DNA of 64,000 nucleotides, taken from the NCBI GenBank assembly GCA_963573385.1, contig CAUYLG010005405.1:35038-99037 (forward strand), given 5' to 3'. Shown here one piece after another: positions 1 through 15,199 of the stretch. A model generated the notes under the pieces. It was given only the letters and a program-made list of their open reading frames with translations. It did no database searches and was not told the DNA's origin. How positions within the stretch are numbered: the stretch's first letter is position 1; each line of letters opens with the position of its first letter. The position numbers were made by a program, and so were the translations under genes. Source of the stretch: Cacajao melanocephalus (lineage: Eukaryota; Chordata; Mammalia; Primates; Pitheciidae).

Positions 1-691
1 CCATGGGTGACTTTCAGTCTTGACTTGATTTCAAGACTTCCGTGGAGGAAGTAATGCAGATGTGGTAGAAATAGCAAGAAAACTAGAATTAGAAGTGGAG
101 CCTGAAGATGTGACTGAATTGCTGCAGTCTCATGATAAAATTTGGTAGATGAAGAGTTGCTTCTTACGAATGAACAAAGAAAGTTGTTTCTTGAGATGGA
201 ATCTACTCCTGGTGAAATTACTGTGAACATTGTTGAAGTGACAACAAAGTATTCAAATTTTATATGAACTTAGTTGATAAAGCTGCAACAGGGTTTGAGA
301 AGACTCACTTCCATTTCGAAAGAGATCATACTGGGATTTATATGCTATCAAACAGCATGACATGCTACAGAAAAATCTTCCATGAAAGGAAACTTCCTTG
401 TTGTCTTATTTTAGAAATTTCACAGCCACCTCAGCCTTCAGCAACCACGGCCCTCATCAGTCAGCAGCCATCAGCATGGAGGCAGGACACCTCCATGTTC
501 ACCAGCAAAAATGTATTTTTAAGTTAAGGATGTGTAGTTTTTAGACATAATGCTACTGTGCACTTACCAGTCTACAGGATGCTATAAACATCGCTTTCGC
601 ACTGGGAAACCAAAACTTCTCTCTTTATTGTGATATTCACTTTATTGCAGTGGTCTGGAGCCAAACCCTCAATATCTCCAAGATATGCCTA
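1..691 (+). mobile_element. Tigger1-type DNA transposon, 3' portion
   Basis: This is a TcMar-Tigger (pogo-class) relic whose 5' part lies outside the window. A decayed transposase C-terminal frame is readable: ADVVEIARKLELEVEPED from about base 53, then after a stop and frame change [20 protein letters not shown]. Frameshifts and stops leave it non-functional. The end carries the Tigger1 inverted terminal repeat (about 636-691: TTTATTGCAGTGGTCTGG and a final ATATGCCT), followed by TA, the usual target dinucleotide. The open frame at 264-527 is a piece of this relic, not a gene. Confidence 0.85.
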
Positions 692-695
692 TATA

Positions 696-1378
<683 letters not shown>

Positions 1379-2499
1379 TTTTTAAAGTTTCTCTCCCACA
1401 AGACTCCTCAATGGGAAACAAATCCTGAAGACGGGAGTATGACTTATATTGCAGTTAAGGCGACTGGCTGTCCTCATTTGCCTGGAACTGAAGGCATTCC
1501 TGCACGTAGAGCTGTCAGTGCTAAAACCAGAAAAGTCCTGAGCAAACAATGCAATGTTTGAGACATACTTACACTAAAAAACTGTCAATGTTTATCTGAA
1601 ATGTAACTAGGCATTCTGTATTTTTATTTGCTAAATCTGGCAACTCTATGACGATCCAATTTATTCAGATCAAGTTGAAACAAAGAGTTAGAATTAAGAG
1701 AAAAAGCAAAGAAAAACTAAAGGAGTTTGGAGTGAAGGAAAAGAGCTCCCAATGCATTGTCTAACCTCGGCCAAGACTATGGCAAGATAGTTTTACCAAG
1801 ATCTCTTTTCACAACATTCTAACGTTCTCTCATTTCCAAAATATGTCAAAGAGTTCATATTGGAGGGCTCTTAAAAAATTGATATTAATAGTTAAATGAA
1901 ATAATGTGTTTCTTAAAGGTATTTCATCTTGGATGAGACTTAAATTAAGCTTCCTCCTGGCAGCTGAGTGCATGATGAATTGTATTGTAAGTCTATTTTT
2001 AGCCTACTAGTGCTTTGGCAGACAGGCTGTTAAAAATAAAAGCAGGCCTAGTAGAGTACAGAAGCCTGGTGAGCTTTTCCTTACTGTTTAATGAAAATGA
2101 AGCCAGTTCTGAGCCTATGTGGTTGGAGGGAAGGTGTGTGCAGCTGTGATCAGGTTACAAGGCAGTTGCTTGTAATTTAGAACTTAGTGTGTAATGTGTC
2201 ACTGAGGCAGAAGCTGAAGGACGTAGCCCTAACGGGAACTTCCTGAAATTACTCAAATAGGGAGAAAAGGGTTTGCGTGTTCAATCAGGTGGGAAGTGTG
2301 ATATTTTAAGAATCTTCAATATTTCCCTGCTGGGGAGCTAGGACTCAGTTCACTGCTTGTTCTCACCTTGACGCCGCACACCAGGTTAGTAGCCGCCAGG
2401 GGGCACCAGAGCAGCCCATCCCAGAAGAAAGCCTGAGCTTCTGAGTCATTGAAACTCACTCCTGAGCACGCTTCTCTTTGAGCCCCCATGCCCTGATGA
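1379..2499. other. Unique spacer, no gene seen
   Basis: No recognised repeat and no convincing coding frame. A CTCF-like motif lies at 2390-2408 (separate entry). Confidence 0.6.
2390..2408 (+). promoter_or_regulatory. Candidate CTCF binding site
   Basis: The core CCGCCAGGGGGCACC differs from the 15-base CTCF core CCASYAGRKGGCRSY at one position by eye. The match is to the strongest GGGGGC form. It lies in repeat-free sequence, so it is not a by-product of a known repeat. Motif evidence only; occupancy cannot be read from sequence. Confidence 0.6.
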
Positions 2500-2504
2500 T
2501 GGTA

Positions 2505-2705
2505 CAGACTGAGCAGTGCAACACAGTGGTGGAGCGTGTGGATTTGGAATCACACAGACAAGGGTTCCGGGTCTAGCTCTGCTTCGTAAAAGCTTTGCAG
2601 CCTCTGTAATCCCCAAAGTGATAGTAAGAGGTGGTAAGAATGCAATGAGCTGGAAAGTGCTTAATACCCATACCGTGCTTGATGCGTGTTAAGTGCCCAA
2701 GTCCT
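2505..2705 (+). mobile_element. MIR SINE
   Basis: Degenerate MIR: CAGTGGTGGAGCGTGTGGATTT in the 5' part, GGTTCCGGGTCTAGCTCTGC in the tRNA-derived part, and AAAGTGCTTAATACCC towards the 3' part. Confidence 0.6.
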
Positions 2706-2789
2706 CGGTACACGCCAGAAGCCTGGAGTTGTCGGGTGAGTTCAGTTGCTAACATCACAGAGAAGGCATCTAATTCCATTCCCTTCTGT

Positions 2790-2960
2790 TCTGGGCTCTC
2801 TTCCCCCTTCCTCTTTCCTTCCTCAGGGACACCCGGAGACCCTCTTCCACTTCATTCTCTGTTTAGTTCAAATGCCTTCGTTTTGGCAGCTTGCCAAGCA
2901 CGTCCTCCTCAGATATGCCCTCTGACCGTTCCCCCCACCCTCCGCAAGTTCTGTCCAATC
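2790..2960 (+). mobile_element. Possible L2 fragment
   Basis: GTTTAGTTCAAATGCCTTC and CCTCCTCAGATATGCCCTC resemble the L2 3' region (CAGCTCAAATGTCACCTCC, CAGAGAGGCCTTCCCTGACC). Weak. Confidence 0.35.
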
Positions 2961-2974
2961 CACTGCCTCGTTAT

Positions 2975-3117
2975 TTCTCAGTGTGGTTCACCAGCCACCT
3001 GCATCAGAATCATCTGGACATACCCAGTTGGAATAGCTGGGAATAGAACCTAGGAATCTGCATTTCAGTGAATTTCGTAAGTGAATTTTACACGTGATAA
3101 AGCTTAAAAATTGCTGG
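2975..3117 (-). mobile_element. MER5-like hAT-Charlie fragment
   Basis: CTGCATCAGAATCATCTGG, GGAATCTGCATTTCAGTGA and TTAAAAATTGCTGG resemble the MER5 group of non-autonomous hAT elements; diverged. Confidence 0.4.
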
Positions 3118-3849
3118 TATATTTTTAGTAAGATTTGTTTTTTAAATAGAAAGAATATAGTGCAGCCTGATCTCAACCAGCTGTTAGGAGGGAAATTAGC
3201 TGATTATCTGATTAAAGTAATTCACACTGAATTTTGAAGAACAAATGAACTCCCCTTTCAGGAGAATTTGCGTTCTGACATTTTGCAAGCCTTGATGAAT
3301 TTCAAATTGGTGAAATTGTGTGGGATGAGTGTTTGAAGAAAATGACCTTACCTCTGACACAAGCCTCAGGGGAAGCCTATGTCTACACCTGGAAAGGATG
3401 GATTCTGTAGCTTAGCAGCCCAGTCCTCCTAGCCTAGAACCACCTGAAATTCAGTCCCAAGGACACCAACTGGTGGAGAGAAGGAGAAGTGGAGTGGGGG
3501 AAAGAGGAGGAATGGGCACCTCAGGAAAGGATAGGAGAAGGGAAGGTCAGTAGGCAGGGAAGAGGAGAAAAAGGAGAACCCTCTCATATATCCCCATCCT
3601 TATAGCACTGAGTGCTGAAGGCTTATGTAGGTGAAGCGTGGACTGCTGGAAAACAGATCCAGTTGCTGATCTTCCACTCAACCCCAGAGATCACAACTGA
3701 GACTTCCATTTGCTATTTAGGTAATTTTTCAATATGAAGCTGCCCAGTTGATGGAGGAGGGGTAGTAGCCCTCTTGCCCCTCTTTGGGGCTCCCAGACCA
3801 TTTCTCCCCACTCCAAGTGTGGGTGTGGTACAGGGCCAGTCCTTGGCCT
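3118..3849. other. Unique spacer with purine-rich stretch
   Basis: No repeat family recognised. Bases 3470-3590 are strongly purine-rich (AGGAGAAGTGGAGTGGGGG). No gene seen. Confidence 0.5.
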
Positions 3850-5135
<1,286 letters not shown>

Positions 5136-5322
5136 AGAGAAAGTACTAATGTAGGTAAGGTTGGCCACTAACTGGTGGCTCAAAAGTTACATCCGAGATT
5201 TTATTTATTAGGAATATGTGATAAAAGAATAAAGTTGCTGCTTCCTCTCTATTACCCTCCCTAGATGAGGAATGTTCCCATTTCATTCCAATAAATGGTC
5301 ATTTCTAGAGTTTGGGACAGTC

Positions 5323-5625
5323 TTTTTTGTTTGTTTTGAGACAGAGTCTCGCTCTGTCACCCAGGCTGGAGGGCAGTAGCGCGATCTTGGCTCACTGCAA
5401 CCTCTGCCTCCTGGGTTCAAGTGATTCTCCCGCCTCAGCCTCCTGAGTAGGAGTAGCTGGAATTACAGATGTGAGCCACCATGTCTGGCTAATTTTTGTA
5501 TTTTTAGTAGAGACGGGGTTTTGCCATGTTGGCCAGGTTGGTCTCAAACTCCTGACCTCAGGTGACCTGCCTGCCTCGGCCTCCCGAAGTGCTAGGATTA
5601 CAGGCATGAGCCACCGCGCCCGGCC
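5323..5625 (-). mobile_element. AluS
   Basis: Full-length antisense Alu (TTTTGAGACAGAGTCTCGC to CACCGCGCCCGGCC). High similarity to consensus; no clear target duplication. Confidence 0.93.
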
Positions 5626-6219
5626 TTTTTTTACATATTAAAGAAATTCTTTTTTATTCCATATTCTAAGTCCTCAAAAATTATACATTCCCATTTACCA
5701 AATTACAAACTCAGCTTTTGCCCATTTACTGTACATAAAACACAGCTAATGAGATTAGGCAATAGGAAGCTTTTCTATTGCAAAATTATATTAGTGGAGT
5801 CTCCCATGGGCTAAGCTGCTCTCTCTGAAAATTAAGCACATTCCAGAAATCACATTAAAACTCTTTCAGTTCTCACTCTGTCCCCAGGGTCAAGGGAAAG
5901 GAAGACTGATGTGGCTTCATAAAGCGGCTCACTTGCTTTGAACATTTCACTGTGGATTTGTGGAGATCTGCTTTGCAACTTGCTTCCCACATCTGAAACG
6001 AAAGAAATCCAACGTATTTTCTCCTTTCATGGCAAAGCTTGTTATACTGGCAGCCATTCCCCCATAAATGTTTCCCACAAAGATGGGCACAGATTTCTAC
6101 CAAGGGTATATCTGCATTAGCTCCACAGTGAATAACAGAGGGCTAAATGATTCCCGTGTAGGAAATAACTGAAGGAAGGAAAGATAACTGTCTAACTCAC
6201 TGAATAAGAATATTACCCT
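5626..6219. other. Unique spacer
   Basis: No repeat recognised. Open frames of 60-76 codons overlap on both strands (5873-6120) without coding character. Confidence 0.5.
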
Positions 6220-6575
<356 letters not shown>

Positions 6576-6995
6576 AGATAGATGCTGAGACAGGATTTAA
6601 GTGCAGGTCATTTTTATAGGTATAGAGCCCAGAAAACACTGGTAGGAGATGAAAAAGTAAGACGGGGAGAGGAAGGTGGTCAGTAAAGGAAGTATTAGCA
6701 AACAAGTCATTACTTGGGTAACTGGATTGCAATCCCACTGGGGATTTCTGAGAGTCCAGGGGTAAGGGAGATGATATTTATAAATCAATTCTCATCAGTC
6801 ATTGAGGACTGCTAGAGGTAGGAGATGTTGATTCCTTGGCATTTCCAGTCTGTCCCATGGGTAAGCATAGAGGACTTTGCTGGCCAGAGAAAGTCTGCCA
6901 GCAAAAGATGCAGAGGCTGGCAGTTAAACATTGGCCAGTGGGTACTGAAATGATAAAGCCCAAGGGAAAAGTGGCAGAGAACCAACAGCCTCTAT
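6576..6995. other. Unique spacer
   Basis: Nothing recognised. Confidence 0.5.
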
Positions 6996-7128
6996 TGCAA
7001 GTACTGGCTTTTGCAAAGAGCATTTTCTAAGAATGGACATTCTCCTATAAAGTCATATTTACATGAACAAAGCTTAACAGAAGAATGCTGGAAAGATTTC
7101 AATGAGAGCTGAAATCTTGGAAATGTGT
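6996..7128 (+). repeat. Duplicated segment, copy 1
   Basis: About 85% identical by eye to 8600-8614 plus 8928-9045. Shared blocks include GAGCATTTTCTAAGAATGG and GGAAAGATTTCAATGAGA. The family was not recognised. Confidence 0.75.
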
Positions 7129-7965
<837 letters not shown>

Positions 7966-8600
7966 AGATTTCCTTGTAAGTAGATACATTATACCTCCAC
8001 AGTGGAGTCACTGCCACATGTGTCAACAATGCACGGACAATCATGTGTAGGGTGTAGAAGGCAGAAACCTTAAACTACTTGGATATTTGGGATAAGTCTA
8101 AGTTTTCCAGGAGAAGGAAGAAGGGAGATTTCTATCCAAATTGTTTCCATTAATGAATCCACCGAAAATCCCCATACTGACTTTTTAAAAGTCAAGCTTT
8201 CATCAGAAAGTCAGCAGTTAGAAAGGTAGAAGGAAAAGAACAGTTACATGATGTTGAATCTGACCAAAGACAGAAAGAGCAGAAAAAGAAGTAAAAGTAT
8301 ACCTATTATTTAAACTCATAAAGGCATTATTTAAAATCAAGATTGGGAGAGAAAGGTGAGAAGGAACAGAGGTGAATCTTCACTTTTCTAGAGAAGACTC
8401 AACGTATGTTGTCTAAAATTAACACATTCATAATTAAGCAAATGTTAACATAGGATATTTACTGCTGAAGTAACCACAGCAATAAAACTGGAAACTTTAA
8501 AAGAGCTTGTCTTCAGGGAGTAAGACTGGGAATGAGAAGGGATGAAGCGGGGTGACTCTTCATTACAAGACCATTTGTACGGTCTGACTTTACAAAAATC
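7966..8600. other. Unique spacer
   Basis: A-rich sequence with no recognised repeat or gene. Confidence 0.5.
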
Positions 8601-8617
8601 AAGTATTGGCTTTTCCA

Positions 8618-8913
8618 GGCCAAGCATGGTGGCTGACACCTGTACTCCCAGCACTTTGGGAGGCCCAAGGCAGGTGGATCACTTGAGATCGGGAGTTCAA
8701 AACCAGCCAGGCCAAAAAAGGGAAACCCCATCTCTACTAAAAATAAAAAAAATTAGCATGGTGTCATTAGCCTGTAGTCCCAGCTACTCAAGAGGCTGAG
8801 GTGGGAAAATCACTTGAACCCAGGAGGCGGAGGTTGCAGTGAGCCAAGATCACACCACTGCACTCCAGGATGGGTGACAGAGCAAGACTCTGTCTCAAAA
8901 ACAAAAGCAAGGA
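8618..8913 (+). mobile_element. AluS
   Basis: Full-length Alu flanked by AAGTATTGGCTTTT (8601-8614 and 8914-8927). It is inserted inside the second copy of the duplicated segment. Confidence 0.95.
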
Positions 8914-9045
8914 AAGTATTGGCTTTTTAAAAGAGCATTTTCTAAGAATGGATATTCTCCCATAAAGTCATCTTTATATGAATTAAGTTTAAAGGGAGAA
9001 CTCTGGAAAGATTTCAATGAGAACTGAAATCTTAGAAATATGAGG
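8914..9045 (+). repeat. Duplicated segment, copy 2
   Basis: Homologous to 6996-7128. Its first bases (8600-8614) are separated from the rest by the Alu insertion. Confidence 0.75.
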
Positions 9046-9271
9046 AATTTCAGTGAATTAATGGAAACATTTAAAATCTACGTACATACTACCTTGACGA
9101 AGTAGAAATTTTCAAATTCAAGCTGTTACACTCTGCCTGCTATATTATATCATCTCAAAATTATGCCTTGTTCAGTTTTTTTTAATTAAAGAACAGTCCT
9201 AATTATATTTCCTAGAGATCTTTTTTCCTTCTCTCCTCTTCTCATTCAGTTCTTAGGATGAGGAAACATCT

Positions 9272-9546
9272 GGGAGGCTTGGTGGCTTGTGCCAGTAATT
9301 TCAGAAGTTTGGGAGGCCGAGGCCAGGAGTTTGAGACCAGCCTGGGCTACATAGTGAGACCATCTTCCTACAAAAAATAAAAATTAAAAATTAGCCAGGC
9401 TTGGTGGCACTCACTTATAGTCTAGCTACGCAGGAGGCTGAGTCAGGAGGGTCCCTTGAAGAGCCGAGAATTTCAAGTCTGCAGTGAGCTGTAATTGTGC
9501 CACTTCACTCACCTGGGCAACAAAGTGAGACCCAGTCTCTAAAAAA
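9272..9546 (+). mobile_element. AluJ
   Basis: Highly diverged Alu: TTTGGGAGGCCGAGGCCAGG and AGACCAGCCTGGGCTACATA are still clear. Confidence 0.88.
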
Positions 9547-9558
9547 GCAAGTGGTTGG

Positions 9559-9810
9559 GGCCGGGCGTGGTAGCTCACACCTGTAATCGCAACACTTTGG
9601 GAGGCTGAGGCAGGCGGATCATGAGGTTAGGAGTTCAAGACCAGCCGGACCAACATAGTGAAACCCTTTCTCTACTAAAAATACAAAATTAGCTGGACCT
9701 GGTGGTGCATGCCTGTAATCCCAGCTACTCAGGAGGCTGAGGCAGGAGAATCACTTGAACCTGGGAGGTGGAGGTTGCAATGAACTGAGATCCCTCTCAA
9801 AAAAAAAAAA
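9559..9810 (+). mobile_element. AluS with right-arm deletion
   Basis: The target duplication AGCAAGTGGTT is perfect. About 45 bases of the right arm (the segment around CACTGCACTCCAGCCTGG) are missing between GAACTGAGATC and CCTCTCAAAA. Confidence 0.94.
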
Positions 9811-9821
9811 AGCAAGTGGTT

Positions 9822-10663
9822 AAGAGATTCTCCTCCTGTTCTACGGCTACAGAGCAGACAACAGGCCCTACTAGTCCTGTGCATCTTAATCCTTCCTCCA
9901 TCCCCTTCCTCCCCCGAATTACAATGCCCTGTAGAGCTCAGGGGAAAATGCCCAGTCGCTGCCTTGAGCAGTAGACTTGCCTCAAAATTCCTGGCTCACT
10001 GTTTGCATGTAGGGTCTGGAACTAAGCAGCTAAATTGGCTGTGTGTTTGTCCCTTTAGCACCAATTGTCAGTCTGTCCCACTCAGTCCGCTCAGTGGATT
10101 CTGAACAGTGGCCTGGTGAAGGTCTCGTTGCCCAGAGCTGAGATTAACCACTAACAAGAAGGAAAGTCTTTCAGGCCGGAGACCATGGGAGAAACAGCAG
10201 GGAAGCCAGGTTCCTCCAAGACCTCCTGCAGCCAACACGCCAGGCTCAGGTGGCCAGGAAGAACCACCTTTGTGCTTCGTTCATTCATTTTCTTACCTGA
10301 AATAGGGACTGATGTGGCTCCCAGGAGGGTGCTATGAAGAGGACAAGGCCTGTGAGATTTTGCCAGTATTTTCCTGGCTCACAGGCTGATGAGAATAGAC
10401 AGAACCACAGCACCAGGGAGCCCACCAGTGGTGCCCAGGCTCCCCAACCTCGTGCCTGCCACAGAGTATGTGGTCACGGAAGGTTTAATTTTTTTTTAAT
10501 CTTCCATAGTAGAGAATTTCTGTTTCTACCATGACAACACAACTGTTGCAGCAATGAGGACAAATCTATTGAGCCTTTCTGCAGATCTAGGTGCCTTTAC
10601 CTCCTTGCACCCCAACTTTCATATCAGAGACATCTAGTTGCCAAATTAAGAGTCTGTTATGAA
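9822..10663. other. Unique spacer, relatively GC-rich
   Basis: No repeat recognised. A 66-codon frame at 10334-10534 has no recognisable similarity. Confidence 0.5.
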
Positions 10664-11071
10664 TGGTTTCTGTTTTAACCTGTTTTGTGTTTCTGTAACA
10701 GAATACTACCAAAAAAATGTTTTGAATTTTATTTTTCAGGCAGCCCCCAGAATCACAGCAGATTCAGAGAGACTCCCAGAAATGTATTTCTTACAGTTCT
10801 GGAAGCTGGGAAGTCCAAGGCTGAGGGGCTGCTTCTGGTGAGGGTCTTCTTGTTACATCATAACATGACGGAAGGGCAAGTAGGCACGCCAAGACAGAAA
10901 ATCGGGCCGAATATCATCCCTTTATTGGGAGCCCACTCCCACTGATAACAGCATTAATCCACTCATGAGCCCTCAGGACCTAAGTACCTTCTAAAGGTCC
11001 CACTCTTAATACTATTACAATAGTAATTAGAATTCAACTTGAGTTTTGGAGGGGACATTCAAACCACAGTA
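10664..11071 (-). mobile_element. MaLR-type LTR (MST/MLT1-like)
   Basis: Reverse of a MaLR LTR: TTACAGTTCTGGAAGCTGGG, TCTGGTGAGGGTCTTCTTG, CTCATGAGCCCTCAGGACC, GGAGGGGACATTCAAACC. Diverged solo LTR; no internal viral sequence adjoins it. Confidence 0.75.
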
Positions 11072-11454
11072 GTCCCTGAATTGGCATTCTCTCGCATTGG
11101 TCAAGAACCATTCTCTGAATCACAATTAAAATCAGGGCCTGAGCAGAGGTTGGGAAACCTTTCTAAGTACCAGAAATCTGTTCTATCTGTGGAAGAAGAA
11201 TGTCCTATTATAGTGAGCAAGAGATGGACAAAGCAGAAGTGGTATGTGCTGCGGGAGCATTATTTAGCCCACCTATCTGTGACAGCCACCAAAGGCAACA
11301 AGAAAAATGAAGAGATGTGGTGTAGACAGCCTGATGGGAATGTCTGGAGGGCAGCTCTTAGAGTGGCTTAAACAGCCCCAACCTTGTTCTAGGATCTCAC
11401 TAGACTCAATGAATCACTTTCAACACAAATTAATCCTGCTACCAGGAATCTCAG
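11072..11454. other. Unique spacer
   Basis: A 110-codon frame (11039-11371) begins inside the LTR and runs into unique sequence. No recognisable product; probably chance. Confidence 0.5.
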
Positions 11455-11467
11455 AAAAAGAAATTGG

Positions 11468-11754
11468 GGCCAGGCGTGGTGGCTCACACCTGTAATCCCA
11501 GCACTTTGGGAGGCCAAGGCGGGTGGATCACGAGGTCAGGAGATCGAGACCATCCTGGCTAACACAATGAAACCCCATCTTTTCTAAAAATACAAAAAAT
11601 TAGCCAGGCGTGGTTGCATATGCCTGTAGTCCCAGCTACTTTGTGGCTGAGGCAGGAGAATTGCTTGAACCAGGGAGACGAAGGTTGCGGTGAGCCAAGA
11701 TCGCGCCGTTGCACTCCAGCCTGGGTGACAGAGTAAGATTCTGTCTCAAAAAAG
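11468..11754 (+). mobile_element. AluY-like element
   Basis: Young-type left arm (GAGATCGAGACCATCCTGGC then TAACAC) and a perfect 13-bp target duplication AAAAAGAAATTGG. Likely one of the youngest insertions here. Confidence 0.95.
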
Positions 11755-11767
11755 AAAAAGAAATTGG

Positions 11768-12079
11768 AAGTTATTCTATTATTATGACTTCTTCTCGTCC
11801 TTATGAAAGTATTCTTTTGTAATACTTTGCGTATCAATCACAGACTTTCTTTTCAATGCTCATTCATTCAACAAGAATGCATCAAGTGATATATTGAGGA
11901 GTGTATTGAGTGTATGTGAAGTTGCTAAAAGGAATGTTTATAGAGTGGCTATCCTTTTGGTGTGCTGAGAGTCTTCAGAGCATCTCCTAATCACTATCTT
12001 AAAGAAACAAATACAAACCCACAATAACATGGAAGGCAGTAGAGTGTTTAGCTCTGTTTTCTTTCCAAGGCATTTAATT
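11768..12079. other. Unique spacer
   Basis: Nothing recognised. Confidence 0.5.
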
Positions 12080-12398
12080 TTCAAAATGATAGTGGCACAT
12101 TTTTTCCCAGTTATGAAAATGATGCATGTTCAGCTCACTGGATAAATAAAGAAAAAGAAAAATCAGATCATTTTTTTTTCAGAGTTAAAAAACATCCTAA
12201 ATCTACCATTCAGAGCTCAACTAACATTATGGTGTAGATCCTTCCATATTTTTTCTATGTACATATAAACATAAACATAGTTGATTTTTAAAAATGAGAT
12301 TCCATTAATCATACTACTTCATATCCTGCTTTATTCTTTTATTATGGTATGTATATTATTCATTTATTATAGATCTGTGCACTCATTCTAAATGGCCA
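12080..12398 (-). mobile_element. L1M (L1ME-like) fragment
   Basis: CTAACATTATGGTGTAGATCC and TTTTTTCTATGTACATATAAA followed by TTAAAAATGAGATTCC resemble the reverse of old L1ME sequence. Confidence 0.5.
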
Positions 12399-12402
12399 TA
12401 TA

Positions 12403-12678
12403 GGCTGAGCACAGTGGCTCATACTTGTAATCCCAGAACTTTGTCATGCTGAGGCAGGAGGATTGCTTGAGGCCAGGAGTTTGAGACCACCCTGGCCAAC
12501 ATGGTGAAACCCCATCTCTGCTATACACACAAAAATTAGCTTGGTGTGGTGAGCTACTCAGGAGGCTAAGGTGGGAGAATTACTTGAACCTGGGAGGTGG
12601 AGGCCGCAGTAAGCTGAGATCGCACCCCTGCCCTCCAGCCTGGGTTACAGAACGAGACCCTGTCTCAAAAAAAAAAAA
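12403..12678 (+). mobile_element. AluJ/S with linker deletion
   Basis: Recognisable throughout. The start of the right arm is shortened (TTAGCTTGGTGTGGTGAGCT). Confidence 0.92.
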
Positions 12679-12892
12679 TGCTATTCGTTGGACTTTAAGC
12701 ACACAACCTGGTATTAATTGAGATCACAGTCTCCATCTGTGCACAGCAGAGAAAGTAGTAGAGTAATAGGCAAGACCATATCAAGACCCAGATTTGTCTG
12801 GGGGTTATATCTAAGCAAAATGCCCAATAAACAGCAGAGCAGGACCTAATCTGCCTTTGCTCTTTGTTATCCTTACCGTGGTATGGATACTA

Positions 12893-13065
12893 CTCAGAGT
12901 CCTAATCAGTGAGTTACTTTTGTCACTGGTAAAATGGCATTAATGATGTCACTTGCCACATAAGGGTATTTGCAGGATTGCACAGCATAATGTACATAAA
13001 GCACTTAGCACAATGCCTAACAGGTAGTGCTCAGTAAAGGTAGGTGTTATCATTATAGAGAACCC
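12893..13065 (+). mobile_element. MIR SINE
   Basis: GGTAAAATGGCATTAATGATG, AAAGCACTTAGCACAATGCC and GTGCTCAGTAAAGGTAGGTG are the 3' half of MIR. Confidence 0.75.
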
Positions 13066-13453
13066 TTAACATCCAAGTCAGGGGTCTCACAGGGAATGAG
13101 GATCACAGCTGATTTCTAAGCTTTTCTGAGAGATGTCCTTACCAGGGACATCATTTGACTCAGAGTATTACCGCATTCATAAAACAGAAGACAGTCTCCC
13201 AGGGTTAGTCTGCTGGCACCTTCACTCCACCTTCCAGCCAAAGGCCAAGTGTTTCCGGCACTCACACATCATCCTTGGTGCCTATAAAACTCTCAAGTTA
13301 TTTTTAAACGCTTAAGTCCAAACAAGCACTAAGAAACTATATGAATTTTTTATTTTATTATTTGTTGAAATAAGAAAAACTTCACAGGAAGGTCTTAGAA
13401 ACTGCTTTTCTCAATTCTACTGTATTTCATCTCCTCTCTGTCCCTCCCTAAAG
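13066..13453. other. Unique spacer
   Basis: Nothing recognised. Confidence 0.5.
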
Positions 13454-13475
13454 AGGTCAGGAGTTCGAGACCAGG
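13454..13475 (+). repeat. 22-base Alu-identical snippet
   Basis: GAGGTCAGGAGTTCGAGACC followed by AG matches the Alu left arm exactly, yet both sides are non-Alu. Confidence 0.7.
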
Positions 13476-13479
13476 ACCT

Positions 13480-13625
13480 TAATGCTGACCTTATTCCTCC
13501 AAACCACCCTATAAAATAGGTATCACATCTAGTTCCGCAAGTAAAATGACTTGGCCACATCTAAGCAGCAGCCAACCCAGGATCCAAACTTTTATCTGGC
13601 TGATTCCAAAGTCCAGGTGCTAATA
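13480..13625 (-). mobile_element. MIR SINE
   Basis: Reverse MIR: ACCCTATAAAATAGGTATCA, AAATGACTTGGCCACATC, CCAACCCAGGATCCAAACTT. Confidence 0.7.
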
Positions 13626-13627
13626 AT

Positions 13628-13740
13628 CTTAAACTTGAGTGCATATGAGAATCACCTGGGATCTCAGTGCTGCTTCTGTAGGTTCAGGTGCACCCTAGAA
13701 CCTGCATATTCCCAAATATATGCAGGTGATTGAGATCCAA
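13628..13740 (+). mobile_element. MER5A-like hAT fragment
   Basis: TTAAACTTGAGTGCATATGA then GAATCACCTGGGATCTC match the MER5A 5' end; degraded afterwards. Confidence 0.5.
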
Positions 13741-14399
13741 GGAGACACACAAGTCCTGCTCTGTCATTGACCACACAGCATTAACGAAGTCCAGCCATAG
13801 GATTTTCTTCACCTAGTCGTTACCAAAGTAACTTTCCTGAAATTTCAGTACACCTCAGAATAAGCCATGTGTATATTCTGGATATTTGCCAATTTATGAA
13901 ATGGGTCCCAGAGCAGAGCTGGGACACACCTGGTTTCTGGATGTTTCTGCTGCATCTGTAGAAATCTTCATTATCATCACCCCAGGACATCGTCAAATCA
14001 ATTGGGTGACTTTTCCTTCTCGGAAATCCTAATCATCTATTCCCTAGGCCAGCTCATCTTATCAGCTTCTGACCCAGTTAGCTTTCCTACTTCACAACAG
14101 GTTTCTAATGCTTTATGTCAGTGTGAGAGAAATGGCAAGTTGGGAAGATTTGTGACTTTGCATTCAGGAGGCAGCAGGGTAGAGCAGTAGCTTTCAAACT
14201 AGATTCCATCAACCGTCAGGACACTGTAGAGGTGCAAGGGGCAGGGGAGAAAGAAAAGCCTGGGAGTTCTGAGCCCTTTGCTGGAGCAGCTGTGCTCAAT
14301 TCTGTTTCATATACAGAACTGGGATTTCTGAAAGTCACTCAAAAAGCTTTTCAGTGGGGAGGGTGGGAAAGAAACTGGAAAAAAAGTGGAAAGAGAGAA
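13741..14399. other. Unique spacer
   Basis: Two 62-codon frames without recognisable product; no repeat recognised. Confidence 0.5.
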
Positions 14400-14522
14400 G
14401 TCACAAGAGCTGGATTCTAATCTCAACTCTTCAGCTAACTTGCTGTGTGACTTTGGGCAACTGTTTCATCTCTCTGGACTTTGGGGTGCTTACCTGAAAA
14501 ACATAAAAACACTGGAAAAGTT
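14400..14522 (+). mobile_element. MIR SINE
   Basis: TTGCTGTGTGACTTTGGGCA then ACTGTTTCATCTCTCTGG is the MIR core. Confidence 0.75.
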
Positions 14523-14530
14523 GATGCCTG

Positions 14531-15192
<662 letters not shown>

Positions 15193-15199
15193 ATTGCCT

